Positions 9,924-20,755 are shown, counted from the first letter of the stretch. The stretch: 64,000 bases of DNA from Levilactobacillus yonginensis (GCF_003946265.1 NZ_RHNO01000007.1:50957-114956); one strand, 5' to 3'. Numbers and translations are program-made. Notes: a model not told the origin generated them from the letters alone.

Positions 9924-9945
9924 TTGTGTATTCCTCCATCTCGCG

Positions 9946-11274
9946 TTAGTCGAAGAAGTCGCTGAAGAATTTTTTGAACCCTTCTGTCCGATTTTTCTTC
10001 TTCTTTGGTTTTGGTTGCTTACCCTGACTCGAACGTGCCGGATTGGCTACAGGTGACTCTTCAGCCTGCTCACGGTGACGAATCTCGTCGGTTTCATCGG
10101 CTAGTTGGGTGGAGCCCGTCAAGGCACTCTTGATGAGCAAATCAATCTCACTCAGCCCCCCAAAGTATTTCACTAAGGCCAACGCCAACGTAAATGACGG
10201 GTGGCGTAACCCCATTTGATCTGGCACGTAGACCCGAACGTTAGTATCGAACTCTGCGGTTGCCAGTTCAGTAATTCCTGGTAAGGCGGCGACCCCACCA
10301 GTCAAAACGATACCCCCAGGTAGTTCGAGGGCCTGAACCTTGTCGAGGTTCGTCCGGAGACGGCCAAAGATTTGGTCCAACCGGGCCTCGACGATTTCTG
10401 CTAAGTATTTTTCTGAAATGGGCGTTGGCTGACTCTGACCGACCACGTCGACCGGAAATTCATCCTCGTCACTTGCTTGAGCAGAATCGGCGTAACCGTA
10501 ATCACGCTTCAACTTCTCCGCACTGTCTAGTGACGTATTCAACACAACAGAAATGTCCTTTGTGATGAATTGGCCACCCTCCTGATCAACATCAATGTAC
10601 TTGAGTTGGTGATCATGAATCACAGCAGCAGTTGCTTGACCACCACCCAAATCAATCAGGACAGTCCCAAAGTCTTGTTCACCATCGTTCATGACCATCA
10701 TCCCTTGAGCCATTGGGTTGATCACAGTCCCGCGAATGCTCAAGCCGGCTTGTTCAACGGCCTTGCGGGTATTATGCATAATGGTCTTGGGACCGGTAAA
10801 GAGCGTCCCCCGGAGTTCTAAGCGAACACCGACCATGCCTCTAGGATCTTTGATGCCATCAAAACCGTCAACGATAAATTCGTCGGCAAGAATTTCAACC
10901 ACTTCACGTTCCGGTGGCAAGCTTTGAATCAAAGCCGCCTGAGCAACGTTCCGTACGTCTCGGCCAGTAATCTCCCGAGACTGATCGTCAATGGCAATCA
11001 TGCCACTGCAAGGTTCAATTTTTAACATATTTGCGGGTATTCCCACAATCACATCGTGAATTTCAATGCTGGCCTTCTCTTCGGCTTGCCGAACGGCCCG
11101 TTGAATTGCTTCAGCGGCTTTGTCGATATCCACGATCACACCGCGGCTAACACCGTTCGAACGTTCGTTTCCCACACCAATAACGTTCATTTGCCCTTTA
11201 ACATTCTCAGCAACAATGACTTTTATTGAGGTGGTTCCTATATCGAGGCCAACGTACATCCCTGAATTATCCAT
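9946..11274 (-). CDS. ftsA: Cell division protein FtsA
   Basis: 442 residues. Actin-like ATPase that anchors FtsZ to the membrane. It shows phosphate 1 ([13 protein letters not shown]), phosphate 2 ([12 protein letters not shown]) and the adenosine loop ([10 protein letters not shown]). The C-terminus is an amphipathic basic helix ([13 protein letters not shown]) preceded by a lysine-rich stretch, the expected membrane-targeting sequence. ATG start with TTAGGAGG upstream. Confidence 0.97.
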   Translation of the reverse strand: MDNSGMYVGLDIGTTSIKVIVAENVKGQMNVIGVGNERSNGVSRGVIVDIDKAAEAIQRAVRQAEEKASIEIHDVIVGIPANMLKIEPCSGMIAIDDQSREITGRDVRNVAQAALIQSLPPEREVVEILADEFIVDGFDGIKDPRGMVGVRLELRGTLFTGPKTIMHNTRKAVEQAGLSIRGTVINPMAQGMMVMNDGEQDFGTVLIDLGGGQATAAVIHDHQLKYIDVDQEGGQFITKDISVVLNTSLDSAEKLKRDYGYADSAQASDEDEFPVDVVGQSQPTPISEKYLAEIVEARLDQIFGRLRTNLDKVQALELPGGIVLTGGVAALPGITELATAEFDTNVRVYVPDQMGLRHPSFTLALALVKYFGGLSEIDLLIKSALTGSTQLADETDEIRHREQAEESPVANPARSSQGKQPKPKKKKNRTEGFKKFFSDFFD

Positions 11275-11369
11275 AGAAAAAGGAACCTCCTAAGTTAATC
11301 TATCTATAACACTGCATGAATTCGCTTTTTCCCTAATTATTTTACAGTTTACCACATTTACTAGGGGTT

Positions 11370-11394
11370 AAAAAAGCCTTTATGACGCTTTTTC
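11370..11394 (-). terminator. Small AT-rich hairpin between divIB and ftsA
   Basis: Minus strand: AAAAAGCG, short loop, GGCTTTTTT. A weak stem followed by T residues; it may attenuate rather than end transcription, since the operon clearly continues into ftsA. Confidence 0.4.
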
Positions 11395-11415
11395 TTTGCT
11401 GCAATCAAAATGAAA

Positions 11416-12273
11416 TTATTTTTTAAAGGCGTATGAGTAAGCGCCCACTTCCAAATTGACCACACCCTTGTGTTTCATCTTGGCCGCAATGCTTGGATAA
11501 TAGGCCATTTTCTTGGCAAAACTCGGGATGCTAGCGTAGACCTCATTGCCGTCATTCATGAAAAGATGGATACGGTTGGGGTTGTCTTTGGTTGGGGAAT
11601 CTTGAATCTCACTGATACTACTTTTGATTTCACTATCTAACTTTGCATACTGCAGAATCATTCGGTGCAGCTTCTGGGTCCGTTTAAAACTGCCGTAGAC
11701 TGGCGTACCACTCTTGGGTTGGGTCACGGACTGTTGACTCACAATGCCGTTCTCCAACACTTCATAGTACCGGTCCTGCTTCATCACGTACCCCGCCGTC
11801 GCGTACTCCACCACCCGAATCGTGGCGTGATTAGGCTGCCGAAACTGAATCTTGACGGTTTTTAACCGTGAATTCCGTTTAACTGCCTGCCGGGCGAGTT
11901 GCTGCTGATGGCCCACCACATTGTAAATGGAATCGCCGGGACGTACCCGCACAGCCTTTTGTACCTGCTTGCTCGAGAGCGCCTCGGCTCCCATCACCCG
12001 TACCGTCTTGAAATGACTTAACGGTGACACCAGATAGACCATGGCCAGAATCACCACGGTGAATGTGGTGAGTAGAATCGTCATGCGGCGAATGAGTTTC
12101 CGGTTACGCTGGTGCTTTAATCGGGGCAGTTTATCCCCAATTCGTTTGGCCTTGTGCACCCACTTAGGGGCCTTGTCCTGCTTACGCTTCCGTTCCGCCT
12201 GGGCTTGGTACTCCTCCCAGGGCGTCATCGAACGCTGTTGTTTAGAATCGTCACGGTTTAACCGAAATTTCAT
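11416..12273 (-). CDS. divIB: Cell division protein DivIB (FtsQ)
   Basis: 285 residues: a basic cytoplasmic N-terminus of about 65 residues, one transmembrane segment (MTILLTTFTVVILAMVYLVS), then an extracellular POTRA domain (FKTVRVMGAEALSSKQVQKAVRVRPGDSIYNV) and a beta domain. DivIB/FtsQ scaffolds FtsL and DivIC at the septum. ATG start behind GGGAGG. Between murG and ftsA as usual in lactobacilli. Confidence 0.94.
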   Translation of the reverse strand: MKFRLNRDDSKQQRSMTPWEEYQAQAERKRKQDKAPKWVHKAKRIGDKLPRLKHQRNRKLIRRMTILLTTFTVVILAMVYLVSPLSHFKTVRVMGAEALSSKQVQKAVRVRPGDSIYNVVGHQQQLARQAVKRNSRLKTVKIQFRQPNHATIRVVEYATAGYVMKQDRYYEVLENGIVSQQSVTQPKSGTPVYGSFKRTQKLHRMILQYAKLDSEIKSSISEIQDSPTKDNPNRIHLFMNDGNEVYASIPSFAKKMAYYPSIAAKMKHKGVVNLEVGAYSYAFKK

Positions 12274-12306
12274 GGCTGCACACCTCCCATTCGCTGGATT
12301 TGCGTG

Positions 12307-13401
12307 CTAGTCACGCTTGAGTTCGAGAACCACGTCCAAGACACGATCAGCTGCATCAGGAACACCCAATTGTTTGGAGGCCGCTGCCATATCCTGACGT
12401 AAAGCGTCGTCGTTCATCAGTTGGTCAGCCTTCTTAACTAACGTTTCACCAGTCAAATCAGCTTCCGTAATAATCTCGGCGGCACCGACCGTAGCCAAGG
12501 ACTTGGCATTCTTGGTTTGGTGATCGGCCGTCACGTACGGACTAGGAATCAAAATTGAAGGAATCCCATCCGCTGTGATTTCAGCCAAGCTGGTTGCGCC
12601 AGCCCGACCCACAATAGCGGCCACCTTTGGTAAGACCTCAGGCATGTTCGGAATGTAGGGTTTAACCACCACATTGGCCGCAATCTTCGTATCCTTCAGT
12701 TGGTCCATAACGCCATCATAGCGCTTCTGACCCGTGACAAAGACGACCTGGTACTTACGGTCATTGAACGCGGGAATCGCTGCGACGGTCGCTGAATTGA
12801 TCTTCAAGGCCCCTTGGGACCCCCCGAAGATCAATAAGGTTGGGACGTCGTCTTGCAACTGGTATTCGGACCAGCTAAAGTGACTCACGACCTCGGCCGC
12901 TTCTTGGGCCCGAGGATTCCCAGTCTTCACCATTTTATTAACTGGTAGTTGATCCAAAGCGGCGTCAAAAACGTACGCAATCCGGTCAACGTAACGACTG
13001 AGGAAGCGGTTGGTCACCCCAACCACACTGTTTTGTTCATGGATCAACGTTGGCACGTGTAACCGAGCAGCGGCATAAACCACGGCGCCAGAGACGTAGC
13101 CCCCCGTTCCCACAACAACATCGGGCTTAAATTCCCGAATCATTTTCTTGGCGGCGTGCACGCTCTTCAAGAACAAGTAGACCGTCTTGAAGTTTTCTAA
13201 CGACAGTGAACGCTTGAAGCCTTGAATTCGGGTGGACTTGAACGGAATCCCCTTAGCTGGGACGATGGAACTTTCCAATCCCCGTTCGGACCCCACGTAC
13301 ATGACTTCAGCGTTTGCGTCGCGTTTCTTTAAAGCTTTGATGAGGGCGAGTGCCGGGTAAATGTGCCCCCCGGTGCCGCCACCCGATACCATTAATCGCA
13401 T
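12307..13401 (-). CDS. murG: UDP-GlcNAc:lipid I GlcNAc transferase MurG
   Basis: 364 residues. GT-B (GT28) enzyme that adds GlcNAc to lipid I to make lipid II on the inner membrane face. The N-terminal [11 protein letters not shown] loop is at 7-17; the acceptor-side EQNSVVG and the C-terminal UDP-GlcNAc-binding region [11 protein letters not shown] are intact. The start ATG overlaps the murD stop (TAATG), so the two are translationally coupled. Confidence 0.97.
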   Translation of the reverse strand: MRLMVSGGGTGGHIYPALALIKALKKRDANAEVMYVGSERGLESSIVPAKGIPFKSTRIQGFKRSLSLENFKTVYLFLKSVHAAKKMIREFKPDVVVGTGGYVSGAVVYAAARLHVPTLIHEQNSVVGVTNRFLSRYVDRIAYVFDAALDQLPVNKMVKTGNPRAQEAAEVVSHFSWSEYQLQDDVPTLLIFGGSQGALKINSATVAAIPAFNDRKYQVVFVTGQKRYDGVMDQLKDTKIAANVVVKPYIPNMPEVLPKVAAIVGRAGATSLAEITADGIPSILIPSPYVTADHQTKNAKSLATVGAAEIITEADLTGETLVKKADQLMNDDALRQDMAAASKQLGVPDAADRVLDVVLELKRD

Positions 13402-14780
13402 TACTTTTCCTCCTGCTGACCAGTGAGCTGCTCAACGGCCTTAATAAAGAGGTCGCCCCGCGTTTCAAAGTTCGGGTATTGATCCCAGCTGGCGTTGGCT
13501 GGTGATAGAAGAATGATATCGCCCTCATCACTTAAGTCGTAAGCCAATGGAACGGCAGTTTCAACGTTCTCAGTCATTTTAATTGTTTTAATGCCAGCCT
13601 GCTTGGCCGTATCTTCCAGTAACTTCGCTGTCTGACCAAACAGAATGATTGCTTTGACGTGTTCCTTGAAGGATGGAATCATCTTTTCAAAGGTGTATCC
13701 CCGATCCAAGCCACCAGCTAATAACACAACTGGTGCCTTGAAGCCCTTCAAAGCCATTTCAGTGGCTTCCATATCCGTTGCCTTGGAGTCATTGTAGTAT
13801 TGACGGCCCTCAGCCTCTAACACGAATTGCGTCCGGTGACGGACCCCACCGAATGACCGCAGGACAGCGACGATAGCCGCCGTGCTGACACCCTTGATCT
13901 TAGCTACTGCAATGGCAGCCAGGGCATTTTCAACGTTGTGGTCACCAGGAACCTTAATCTCACTGGCAGGCATGATTTTTTCACCCTTAAAGTACAGATC
14001 GCCATCTTTTTCGTAGGCCCCATCTTCCGTCACATCTTGCCGGGAGAATGGGACCACTTGAGCTGCCGTTAGCTTACTCAAATCACGCCATTCCTGCGTG
14101 TCGTAGTTAATGACAAAGTAGTCTTCGGCCGTCTGGTTAGCCGTAATCTTCATCTTGGCTGCAACATAGTTAGCTCGCGTCTTGTGATAGTCCAAATGAT
14201 TGGAGAAGACGTTGGTTAGTACAGCAATGTGGGGATGGAACTCAGTTGTTCCCACTAACATAAAGCTGGACACTTCCAAGACCAGCGTATCGTCAGCACT
14301 GACTTCTTGGGCTACCTTGCTAGCTGGAATGCCAATGTTCCCGGCGTAAACCGACTTACCTGCCTGACGGTCGTGCGCTAACATCTTTTGAATCATGGTC
14401 GTGGTCGTCGTTTTCCCGTTACTCCCGGTCACGGCAACCAGTTCAGCCTCGGCCACCTCACTAGCCAATTCCATTTCACTGATAATGGGGAGCTTCAACT
14501 CCTGAGCCCGCTTAACGGCGGGAACGTCGTAAGTGATCCCAGGGTTTTTGACCATGAGGTCGTAACCAGCATCCAAGAGGTCAGCGGTTTGTTCACCTGT
14601 GATAACGGTGAAACCGGCTGCCTGCAAGTCCCGCGCATCCTGATTGTCGGCCAACGGCTTCACGTCGCTGACGGTCACTTGCGCCCCCAAGCGTTTCAAA
14701 AGTTTGGCCGCGTTGACCCCACTCTTGGCAAGTCCGAGGACTAATACCTTTTTATCCGTATACGTTGTGATCTGCTTCAT
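13401..14780 (-). CDS. murD: UDP-MurNAc-L-Ala:D-Glu ligase MurD
   Basis: About 459 residues. ATP-dependent Mur ligase that adds D-glutamate to UDP-MurNAc-L-Ala. The ATP loop GSNGKTTTT lies near residues 119-127; YNDSKATD and the Rossmann-like N-terminal domain ([10 protein letters not shown]) are present. I took the ATG at 14780, which matches the usual MurD N-terminus; an in-frame ATG at 14804 adds eight residues but has no ribosome site, while GGAGAG lies 12 bases before the chosen start. Confidence 0.95.
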   Translation of the reverse strand: MKQITTYTDKKVLVLGLAKSGVNAAKLLKRLGAQVTVSDVKPLADNQDARDLQAAGFTVITGEQTADLLDAGYDLMVKNPGITYDVPAVKRAQELKLPIISEMELASEVAEAELVAVTGSNGKTTTTTMIQKMLAHDRQAGKSVYAGNIGIPASKVAQEVSADDTLVLEVSSFMLVGTTEFHPHIAVLTNVFSNHLDYHKTRANYVAAKMKITANQTAEDYFVINYDTQEWRDLSKLTAAQVVPFSRQDVTEDGAYEKDGDLYFKGEKIMPASEIKVPGDHNVENALAAIAVAKIKGVSTAAIVAVLRSFGGVRHRTQFVLEAEGRQYYNDSKATDMEATEMALKGFKAPVVLLAGGLDRGYTFEKMIPSFKEHVKAIILFGQTAKLLEDTAKQAGIKTIKMTENVETAVPLAYDLSDEGDIILLSPANASWDQYPNFETRGDLFIKAVEQLTGQQEEK

Positions 14781-14873
14781 GATTACCGTTCGCTCTCCAT
14801 TCATTTCTGATTATTTTACTAGTTTTAATTTGGTCGACCCCACTCCAACCGGTAACCCGGCCAAAGGACAAAC

Positions 14874-14911
14874 AAAAAGGCCAACTTGACCCGTCAACGA
14901 GCAAGTTAGCC
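14874..14911 (-). terminator. Intrinsic-terminator-like hairpin between mraY and murD
   Basis: Minus strand: GGCTAACTTG pairs with CAAGTTGGCC around a 13-base loop and is followed by TTTTTGTTTG. It sits inside the division operon, so it either attenuates or marks an operon boundary upstream of murD. Confidence 0.65.
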
Positions 14912-14930
14912 CATTAGTCGGTCAGACCTG

Positions 14931-15902
14931 TTACTTTGCTAAGATGACCCACACACCACTTAACGCGGTTACCAAGCCAATTCCCCAGAAAGTGAAATCA
15001 ATCTTCCATTCACTCCACCCCTTCATTTCGAAGTGGTGGTGAATTGGACTCATCAGGAAAATCCGCTTACCCGTTAACTTGAATGAGGCAACTTGCAAAA
15101 TAACACTCGCCGTCTCAATCACGAAGACCAGTCCAATCCACAGTAAGGATAATTCGTGGTGCAACAAAATCGACACTGCGGCAAGGGCCCCACCTAAAGC
15201 AAGGGAACCCGTGTCACCCATGAAGATTTTGGCTGGTTTGTGATTAAAGATGAGAAAGCCGAGCAGACTGCCAACTACGGCAAAACAAAAGATTGCAATA
15301 TTTAGTTGCATTTGGTGCCAGGCAACAACCCCGTACGCCAAGAATGCAATGCTAGCTAACCCGCTGACCAGCCCATCCAAACCATCGGACAGGTTGACCG
15401 CGTTACTGAATCCAACCAGCCAGATGATAATGAAGACGGCATACCAGCCACTCATATGCCAGTTACCCATCCCCGGAACGTGCAACGCCATTGGGAGATG
15501 TTCGTGGGTGTAGACCCAAAATAGGATCAACGCCCCAACGATTTGACCGAGCAATTTTTGCCAAGCCTTGAGGCCTTCATTTTGACGGTGGAACAGCTTG
15601 ATGCTGTCATCCCACGCGCCCAAGGCCCCATACAGGACCAAGATGAAGACCAAGATCCAAGTGGTCGACAGAACATGGTGTGGGGCTAACAGCCAGCTAG
15701 TTGCTAGTGTCATCACAGCAATGGCAATGATGAATAACAGACCGCCCATCGTGGGTGTCCCGGACTTTTTCTCGTGCCAGGTCGGACCTTCGTCACGAAT
15801 CATTTGCCCTTCGTGGCGGGCTCGGAAGTACCGAATCAGTGCTGGCATAAACGCCGCGGTAATTATAAATCCACCCAATAGTGGCAGAATCACATTCATC
15901 AT
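14931..15902 (-). CDS. mraY: Phospho-MurNAc-pentapeptide transferase MraY
   Basis: About 323 residues with some ten membrane segments. Transfers phospho-MurNAc-pentapeptide to undecaprenyl phosphate to form lipid I. Visible motifs: the cytoplasmic loop GTPTMGG, the Asp-rich [21 protein letters not shown] and the C-terminal PIHHHFE. I chose the ATG at 15902; an in-frame TTG at 15914 would add four residues, but the GAGGA site is nearly adjacent to it and better spaced for the ATG. Confidence 0.95.
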   Translation of the reverse strand: MMNVILPLLGGFIITAAFMPALIRYFRARHEGQMIRDEGPTWHEKKSGTPTMGGLLFIIAIAVMTLATSWLLAPHHVLSTTWILVFILVLYGALGAWDDSIKLFHRQNEGLKAWQKLLGQIVGALILFWVYTHEHLPMALHVPGMGNWHMSGWYAVFIIIWLVGFSNAVNLSDGLDGLVSGLASIAFLAYGVVAWHQMQLNIAIFCFAVVGSLLGFLIFNHKPAKIFMGDTGSLALGGALAAVSILLHHELSLLWIGLVFVIETASVILQVASFKLTGKRIFLMSPIHHHFEMKGWSEWKIDFTFWGIGLVTALSGVWVILAK

Positions 15903-15923
15903 TTTCTTACTCAATCCTCATTC

Positions 15924-18083
15924 TCATTTATTTTGTTTCAACGTTACAGACAGCGTGGCGCCAGAACCAACAGTGGTTCCCGCCTTCACGCTTTGCTTCG
16001 TGACGTACCCATCACCGGAGACAGTTAGCTTCAAACCTTCTATCTGAGCTAATTTTACCACATCACCCTTGGACCAGCCTACCAAACTTGGCAGAGAAAC
16101 GGTCCCACCGGTCGTTAAGAACACACGCTGAGCTTGATATAACGTTGTTCCAGTCGAAACCGATTGTTTTTGAACCTTACTGCCAGTTCCTAGGGTGGTC
16201 ACGGTCGCGCCGGCCTTCTTCAAGGCAGCGGTCGCCTGGGTCACACTTTGACCGGTGACATCTGGCATCTTGCTGATGTTGTTAGATTTTGTCTGGACGT
16301 CCTCTTGGAGGGCTCGTGCCATGACTGGTTTCATGATTGAAGCCAGTAGCTGCGTAGCCGTCTTGCTGCCCAGATGTGGTTGTTTCATGGTGATGTACAT
16401 CACGTACTTGGGATTGCTGGCGGGTACCATAGCAGCCACGGAGTACAGGTAGTTATCATCCCCGGAAAGATACCCGGAACCATTGCTGACCTGCGCGGTA
16501 CCAGTCTTAACGGCCACCCGCTCGCCACTCATCTTATAGTCACTCCCGATACCGTAACTCTTGTACACGACGTCTTCCATGTGCTTGCGAACAGCCTTAG
16601 CCGTTGATGCCGCAATGGGATGACCAACTGTCTTTGGTGAATACTTGGCGACCGTCTTGTTGGTATTCGGGTCCGTAACCTTACTGATCACGTAAGGCTT
16701 CATCATTTTACCATTGTTGCTGACGGCCGTTAAGCCTTGTAGCATTTGGAAAACGGTGACTTGAATCCCTTGACCAAACGACGTGTCGGCCTGTTCAATC
16801 GGCCGCTTGAACGCAATGCTCCCGGACATTTCACCTGGCAAACCCGAATTGGTGCTCTTCAGGAACTTAAAGCGGTCAATGTACTTCTTCCAGGTCTTGG
16901 CACCCATTTGTTGTTCCAAGTGGGCCATGGCCACGTTACTGGAGAGAGCAAACCCTTTGTTGTAGGTAATGGTCCCCCACCCGGAGGTGTTCCAGTCAGG
17001 GACAGTTTGATTCCCGATAGCGTATTTCCCGGATTGATAAGTCGCATTCCCATTGTAGTGACCACTATCAATGGAGGATGCCAGTGTGAAGACCTTCATG
17101 GTGGACCCTGGTTCATAAGCATCTTGAACCAAGGTGTTCCGCCAAATTTGGCTTAGCCCTTCCTTGGTAGAAGCGTTAAACGTTGGCCGTTGCGTAGCGG
17201 CCAGAATAGCCCCAGTTTTAGCATTCATTAACACAGCGTTCATTGAGTTGGCCTTGACCTGACTCTGAACGCTACTCATTTCGGTTTCCAATAAAGTCTG
17301 GAGACGGGTATCCAACGTGGTGTAAACGTTGTCGCCATCCTTAGCCTTCTTATACTTTTGTTTCGTGCCGGGTAATTGGTATCCGTACATATCTTTTTTA
17401 ATCTTTTGCGACCCATTAGTCCCGGTCAGTTGCTTATTGAAAGCCTGTTCGAGTCCCATGCTTCCTACTAAGGAAGTCTGACCATTCTTATCCGTCTTTT
17501 GCTCAGCCAACCCTACCAAGTGAGAGGCAAAGATACCGTTAGGATAGAGGCGGGCCTCCTGTTGAACAAAATTGACCCCAGTCAGATGGGCTTTTTGAAT
17601 CTTCTGCTTAGTCGTCAGTGAAATGTTTTGCCCCGCCGTCCCAAACTCAACCTGGAATGGATGACCCTGGCTAGGATTCAGCGTGGTTAACACTTTTTTT
17701 CGACTGATGGGCAGGTACTTTGACAATACCGTCGCCATTTTTTCTTTGTTCGTGGCGTACAATTTCTGACCGTTTAGCCCCACCTGACGCTTGTCCAGCA
17801 CCACGTATATAGAATACACACTGGTATCCTCAGCAATGGCCTGGCCGTTAGCGTCGTAAATGGTCCCCCGCTTGGCCTTGAGGGTCTCGTTGGCCGTATA
17901 TAGCTTCTGGGCTTGCGCGCTCAGATTAACGTTCTGCACCCGCTTACCGATGGCGATATACGAAAAGCGACCAACGATGATCACAAACACCAAAAGGAAA
18001 ATGAAAAACAGAAACTGGCCAAAATGCTTCCGGTTTCTGCGTGGTTGCTTATTTATCGTTTGTCGCTCTTGGGAATCTTTCAT
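15924..18083 (-). CDS. pbpB: Division-specific class B penicillin-binding protein (transpeptidase) with PASTA domains
   Basis: 719 residues. Short cytoplasmic N-terminus, one transmembrane anchor (about 25-45), a dimerisation domain, the transpeptidase domain and two C-terminal PASTA modules (PDVTGQSVTQATAALKKAG... and LPSLVGWSKGDVVKLAQIEG...). Catalytic motifs: SxxK as STMK in AYEPGSTMKVFTLA, SxN as SSNVAM, KTG as VKTGTAQ. It cross-links septal peptidoglycan together with FtsW. PASTA modules on a division PBP are typical of Gram-positives. The start ATG overlaps the ftsL stop. Confidence 0.95.
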   Translation of the reverse strand: MKDSQERQTINKQPRRNRKHFGQFLFFIFLLVFVIIVGRFSYIAIGKRVQNVNLSAQAQKLYTANETLKAKRGTIYDANGQAIAEDTSVYSIYVVLDKRQVGLNGQKLYATNKEKMATVLSKYLPISRKKVLTTLNPSQGHPFQVEFGTAGQNISLTTKQKIQKAHLTGVNFVQQEARLYPNGIFASHLVGLAEQKTDKNGQTSLVGSMGLEQAFNKQLTGTNGSQKIKKDMYGYQLPGTKQKYKKAKDGDNVYTTLDTRLQTLLETEMSSVQSQVKANSMNAVLMNAKTGAILAATQRPTFNASTKEGLSQIWRNTLVQDAYEPGSTMKVFTLASSIDSGHYNGNATYQSGKYAIGNQTVPDWNTSGWGTITYNKGFALSSNVAMAHLEQQMGAKTWKKYIDRFKFLKSTNSGLPGEMSGSIAFKRPIEQADTSFGQGIQVTVFQMLQGLTAVSNNGKMMKPYVISKVTDPNTNKTVAKYSPKTVGHPIAASTAKAVRKHMEDVVYKSYGIGSDYKMSGERVAVKTGTAQVSNGSGYLSGDDNYLYSVAAMVPASNPKYVMYITMKQPHLGSKTATQLLASIMKPVMARALQEDVQTKSNNISKMPDVTGQSVTQATAALKKAGATVTTLGTGSKVQKQSVSTGTTLYQAQRVFLTTGGTVSLPSLVGWSKGDVVKLAQIEGLKLTVSGDGYVTKQSVKAGTTVGSGATLSVTLKQNK

Positions 18084-18484
18084 TATCTGTTAACATTCCT
18101 TATTCTAGCATTTTCTAAATTGAGACCTTGCTTTTTGGCAATTTTATCAAGCCGACTCCGACTCTGCAACTCATTTATCTGTTGTTGGTCGTTTGTGTTG
18201 TGGTTTTGATAAGTGGTCACTTGGCTGTTAACACTTTGTAAGTTGTGTTGCGCATTGGAAAGAGAAATCTTGGAAGACACGACCAGTACCATCATGCAAG
18301 CTAGCACGAGGCCCAGGACGGTCATTAAGCATTTTTCGAATTTAGAAACCGGCAGCTTGTCCCCCCGTGGATTTTGTTGGGGAGCACTTTGCGGTTGAAC
18401 CCGCCGCTGTGGTTGTTCTATGTTTGGGCGTTGTTGGGGTTCCTGCGTGAGCGGAACGGCTTCAGCTAAACTATTTTGCGCCAT
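18083..18484 (-). CDS. ftsL: Cell division protein FtsL
   Basis: 133 residues: a Gln/Pro/Arg-rich cytoplasmic N-terminus (about 1-50), one membrane segment (CLMTVLGLVLACMMVLVV) and a short extracellular coiled coil (AQHNLQSVNSQVTTYQNHNTNDQQQINELQ). Bitopic partner of DivIB and DivIC that activates septal wall synthesis. Identified mainly by topology and by its position between rsmH and pbpB. Confidence 0.92.
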   Translation of the reverse strand: MAQNSLAEAVPLTQEPQQRPNIEQPQRRVQPQSAPQQNPRGDKLPVSKFEKCLMTVLGLVLACMMVLVVSSKISLSNAQHNLQSVNSQVTTYQNHNTNDQQQINELQSRSRLDKIAKKQGLNLENARIRNVNR

Positions 18485-18526
18485 AAATAATCATCTTCCT
18501 ATGTCGATATTTATTATTTGGTTTAA

Positions 18527-19471
18527 CTACTTAATTTTTTCTAAAATTCGTAACTTTGCACTATGTGCCCGGTGATTCTCTGCCAATTCCTCTTCTGAAG
18601 GAAGAATTGGTTTGCGATTAACTAACTTGTAATCTGGTTGCAGATTATCAGGAATTACGGGAATACCGTGAGGAAGTTCCGGTAAGGACGATTGTTCGCG
18701 GAACATGGTCTTAACCAACCGATCCTCTAGGGACTGGAAAGTAATGACGCTGATTCGGCCGTTCAAATCGATCAGGGAGACAGCTTGTTCCAAGGAATCC
18801 TCCAGGGCCCCTAATTCGTCGTTAACGGCGATTCGAATGGCTTGGAAAACCTTCTTAGCGGGATGACCACCGTGCCGACGAGCGGCAGCGGGAATCCCTT
18901 CTTTGATGATTTCAACTAACTGGCCCGTGGTATCAATGGGTGCCGTTGCTCGGTGCCGTTCAATGGCCCGGGCAATTGGCTTTGCAAATTTCTCTTCGCC
19001 ATAGCGATGGAAGATCCGCATTAAGTCGTTGAATTCCCACTCATTGACCACAATCCAGGCTGTGAGTTTTTGACTTTGATCCATCCGCATGTCCAGCGGT
19101 GCGTCGTGCTGGTAACTAAACCCGCGGTCGGCTTCGTCGAACTGTGGTGAGGAGACTCCTAAGTCGTACAGAATACCGTCGACCTTGGTAATCCCCCGTT
19201 GTGCAAGTTCTTCTTTAATTTGGCGAAAGTTACTCTTGATAAAAGTTAACTTGCCTTCGTCTAAGTACTTTTTTAAATGTTCCTCGTTATACGTAATTGC
19301 GGTCTGATCCTGGTCAAACGCGTACAGGTGACCAGTTGTCAGCTGTTCCAGGATACGTTGGCTATGGCCACCACCGCCGAGAGTGCAATCAACGTAGACT
19401 CCCGTGGGGTCGATATTCAAGCCAGCGACCGCTTCTTTAAGTAAAACTGTAACGTGATGAAAGTCCTCCAT
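18527..19471 (-). CDS. rsmH: 16S rRNA (cytosine-1402 N4)-methyltransferase
   Basis: About 314 residues. SAM-dependent enzyme that methylates N4 of C1402 in 16S rRNA. The N-terminus reads [11 protein letters not shown], followed by the SAM motif [12 protein letters not shown], and [23 protein letters not shown] is diagnostic of RsmH/MraW. I chose ATG 19471, seven bases after AAAGGAG, over an in-frame GTG at 19477. It follows mraZ by about 20 bases. Confidence 0.96.
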   Translation of the reverse strand: MEDFHHVTVLLKEAVAGLNIDPTGVYVDCTLGGGGHSQRILEQLTTGHLYAFDQDQTAITYNEEHLKKYLDEGKLTFIKSNFRQIKEELAQRGITKVDGILYDLGVSSPQFDEADRGFSYQHDAPLDMRMDQSQKLTAWIVVNEWEFNDLMRIFHRYGEEKFAKPIARAIERHRATAPIDTTGQLVEIIKEGIPAAARRHGGHPAKKVFQAIRIAVNDELGALEDSLEQAVSLIDLNGRISVITFQSLEDRLVKTMFREQSSLPELPHGIPVIPDNLQPDYKLVNRKPILPSEEELAENHRAHSAKLRILEKIK

Positions 19472-19492
19472 GAACACTCTCCTTTCCTGGTT

Positions 19493-19924
19493 CTACATCC
19501 CAAAATCAATCAGATTTTCGGCAATATCATCGAAATCTTCTTCTGCTGAGGTGGAAAAGTCCTGCCACCGCTCTGCGCTCCAAATTTCAAACCGGTTAGC
19601 CACCCCGACAATCACGCACTGTTTAACTAACGCTGCGTGGTCCCGTAATGACTTAGGTAAATTGATTCTTCCCTGTTTGTCGAGCTCACATTCGGTCGCT
19701 GCGGAATAGAAGAACCGGACAAAGGCCCGGGCATCCTTCTTATTAACTGGCAAGGCTTTCAATTTTTCTTGCAAGGCAGACCACTCGGTCATCGGGTAGC
19801 CGAATAAACAACCATCCATCCCCCGAGTAACCACAAACTGGTCGCCCAGTTGATCTCGAAATTTGGCGGGAATGATTAACCGGCCTTTGGTGTCAATTGC
19901 GTGTTCAAATTCGCCCATAAACAT
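19493..19924 (-). CDS. mraZ: Transcriptional regulator MraZ
   Basis: 143 residues with two SpoVT/AbrB-like repeats: [25 protein letters not shown] and the second ending in [17 protein letters not shown]. MraZ rings bind direct repeats upstream of their own gene and repress the dcw operon. ATG start at 19924 with GGGAG nine bases upstream; the TTG at 19930 is less well placed. First gene of the cluster, with a matching operator just upstream. Confidence 0.96.
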   Translation of the reverse strand: MFMGEFEHAIDTKGRLIIPAKFRDQLGDQFVVTRGMDGCLFGYPMTEWSALQEKLKALPVNKKDARAFVRFFYSAATECELDKQGRINLPKSLRDHAALVKQCVIVGVANRFEIWSAERWQDFSTSAEEDFDDIAENLIDFGM

Positions 19925-19960
19925 AGCCAATCACTCCCATTTGTAACTATCACCAAGTTT

Positions 19961-19985
19961 ACCACATGCCCCCACTTTCTACCAC
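19961..19985 (-). promoter_or_regulatory. MraZ operator (three GTGGN repeats)
   Basis: Minus strand carries GTGGT, GTGGG and GTGGT spaced exactly 10 bases apart, 36-60 bases before the mraZ start. Known MraZ boxes are GTGGG/TGGGN direct repeats with 10-base spacing, so autoregulation of the dcw operon is expected. An extended -10-like TGGTAAACT overlaps the last repeat. Confidence 0.72.
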
Positions 19986-20028
19986 AACGTTTCCGAATTT
20001 TTATAAATTTCCCCACAAAGGCCAAAAA

Positions 20029-20060
20029 AGCCGTGGCGAACAAGTGTTCACCACGGCTTA
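20029..20060 (-). terminator. Intrinsic terminator downstream of the DUF3397 gene
   Basis: AAGCCGTGGTGAACA and TGTTCGCCACGGCTT pair nearly perfectly around a very short loop and are followed on the minus strand by TTTTTT. It separates the DUF3397 gene from the mraZ promoter. Confidence 0.88.
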
Positions 20061-20125
20061 ACGGCCTTCACAGCGCTTACTAAAAATGAGTCAAAAGTCA
20101 AAATAATTAATATTTATGCATAAAA

Positions 20126-20479
20126 TCAGCTGATAGCCACAATGAAACAGACGACGAATCCGATAATCCAATAAAGATCTGTCAGCCGCCAAAATGTCCG
20201 AAAAAATGTGGGATAAAGCAACTCTTTGTTGTGAATCGCCTGAATAAGTGTCACCATGATGCCAATTGCCATCCAACCGATGACTAGCCATGGTAATAGC
20301 GTCCCCGCCCCATGCGGAATCAAGAGCAGTGAACATAGCAGTAGTAACGGCGTCATCAGGTCCCACGTATTCACTTGTGCTGGCCAGTGTTTGCCAAATA
20401 CCCGCTTCACCAGCCGAATCAGCAACCATCCCACTGCTAAAATCGCTAGTTGGGCAACGGGTGAGTCCCAGAACGCCAT
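20126..20479 (-). CDS. DUF3397-type membrane protein
   Basis: 117 residues with about four hydrophobic segments (for example LAILAVGWLLI, LMTPLLLLCSLLLIP, LPWLVIGWMAIGIMVTLIQ and DLYWIIGFVVCFIV). Length, topology and position just upstream of mraZ fit the DUF3397 family seen beside the dcw cluster in lactobacilli; no biochemical role is known. ATG start behind TTAGGGGGA. It has its own terminator. Confidence 0.8.
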   Translation of the reverse strand: MAFWDSPVAQLAILAVGWLLIRLVKRVFGKHWPAQVNTWDLMTPLLLLCSLLLIPHGAGTLLPWLVIGWMAIGIMVTLIQAIHNKELLYPTFFRTFWRLTDLYWIIGFVVCFIVAIS

Positions 20480-20572
20480 TTAACTTCCCCCTAATAACTC
20501 GTTTTTTTCTAATTATAGAGATTTCTTTTGGGAGTTGCAATTCTACTTCAAAACCTTAAAACCAAGATGGCC

Positions 20573-20755
20573 GCCTCCGGCTGCCAGGGGTGAGGCCTGC
20601 TGTGGGGACCGGAGAAAGCCACAGCCCGGTCTTTCTCCTGGACTTGAAACCTCGGCAACCCACCGAGTTTTCAAGCTCCTCCCACGCTGTAACCAGGCTC
20701 AAAACCGCCTGCTAACACCGTCGACACGGCCGGCCCCACCCCTGGCAACCGCAGG
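20573..20755 (+). repeat. Structured intergenic element, copy C
   Basis: About 183 bp, plus orientation. Closing stem GCCAGGGGTG (20583-20592) with CACCCCTGGC (20737-20746), extended by GGCC pairs. Hairpin 1, 20611-20638: GGAGAA/TTCTCC around AGCC...CGGTCT. Hairpin 2, 20643-20685: CTTGAAA/TTTCAAG outside, CTCGG/CCGAG inside, loop CAACCCA. Hairpin 3, 20694-20711: CAGGC/GCCTG. It lies between the divergently oriented DUF3397 and DUF4044 genes and has no coding potential. Confidence 0.78.

Noticed and set aside
9358..10056. 232-codon plus-strand frame opposite ftsZ and ftsA
   Set aside because: Antisense shadow of two conserved essential genes; no ribosome site.
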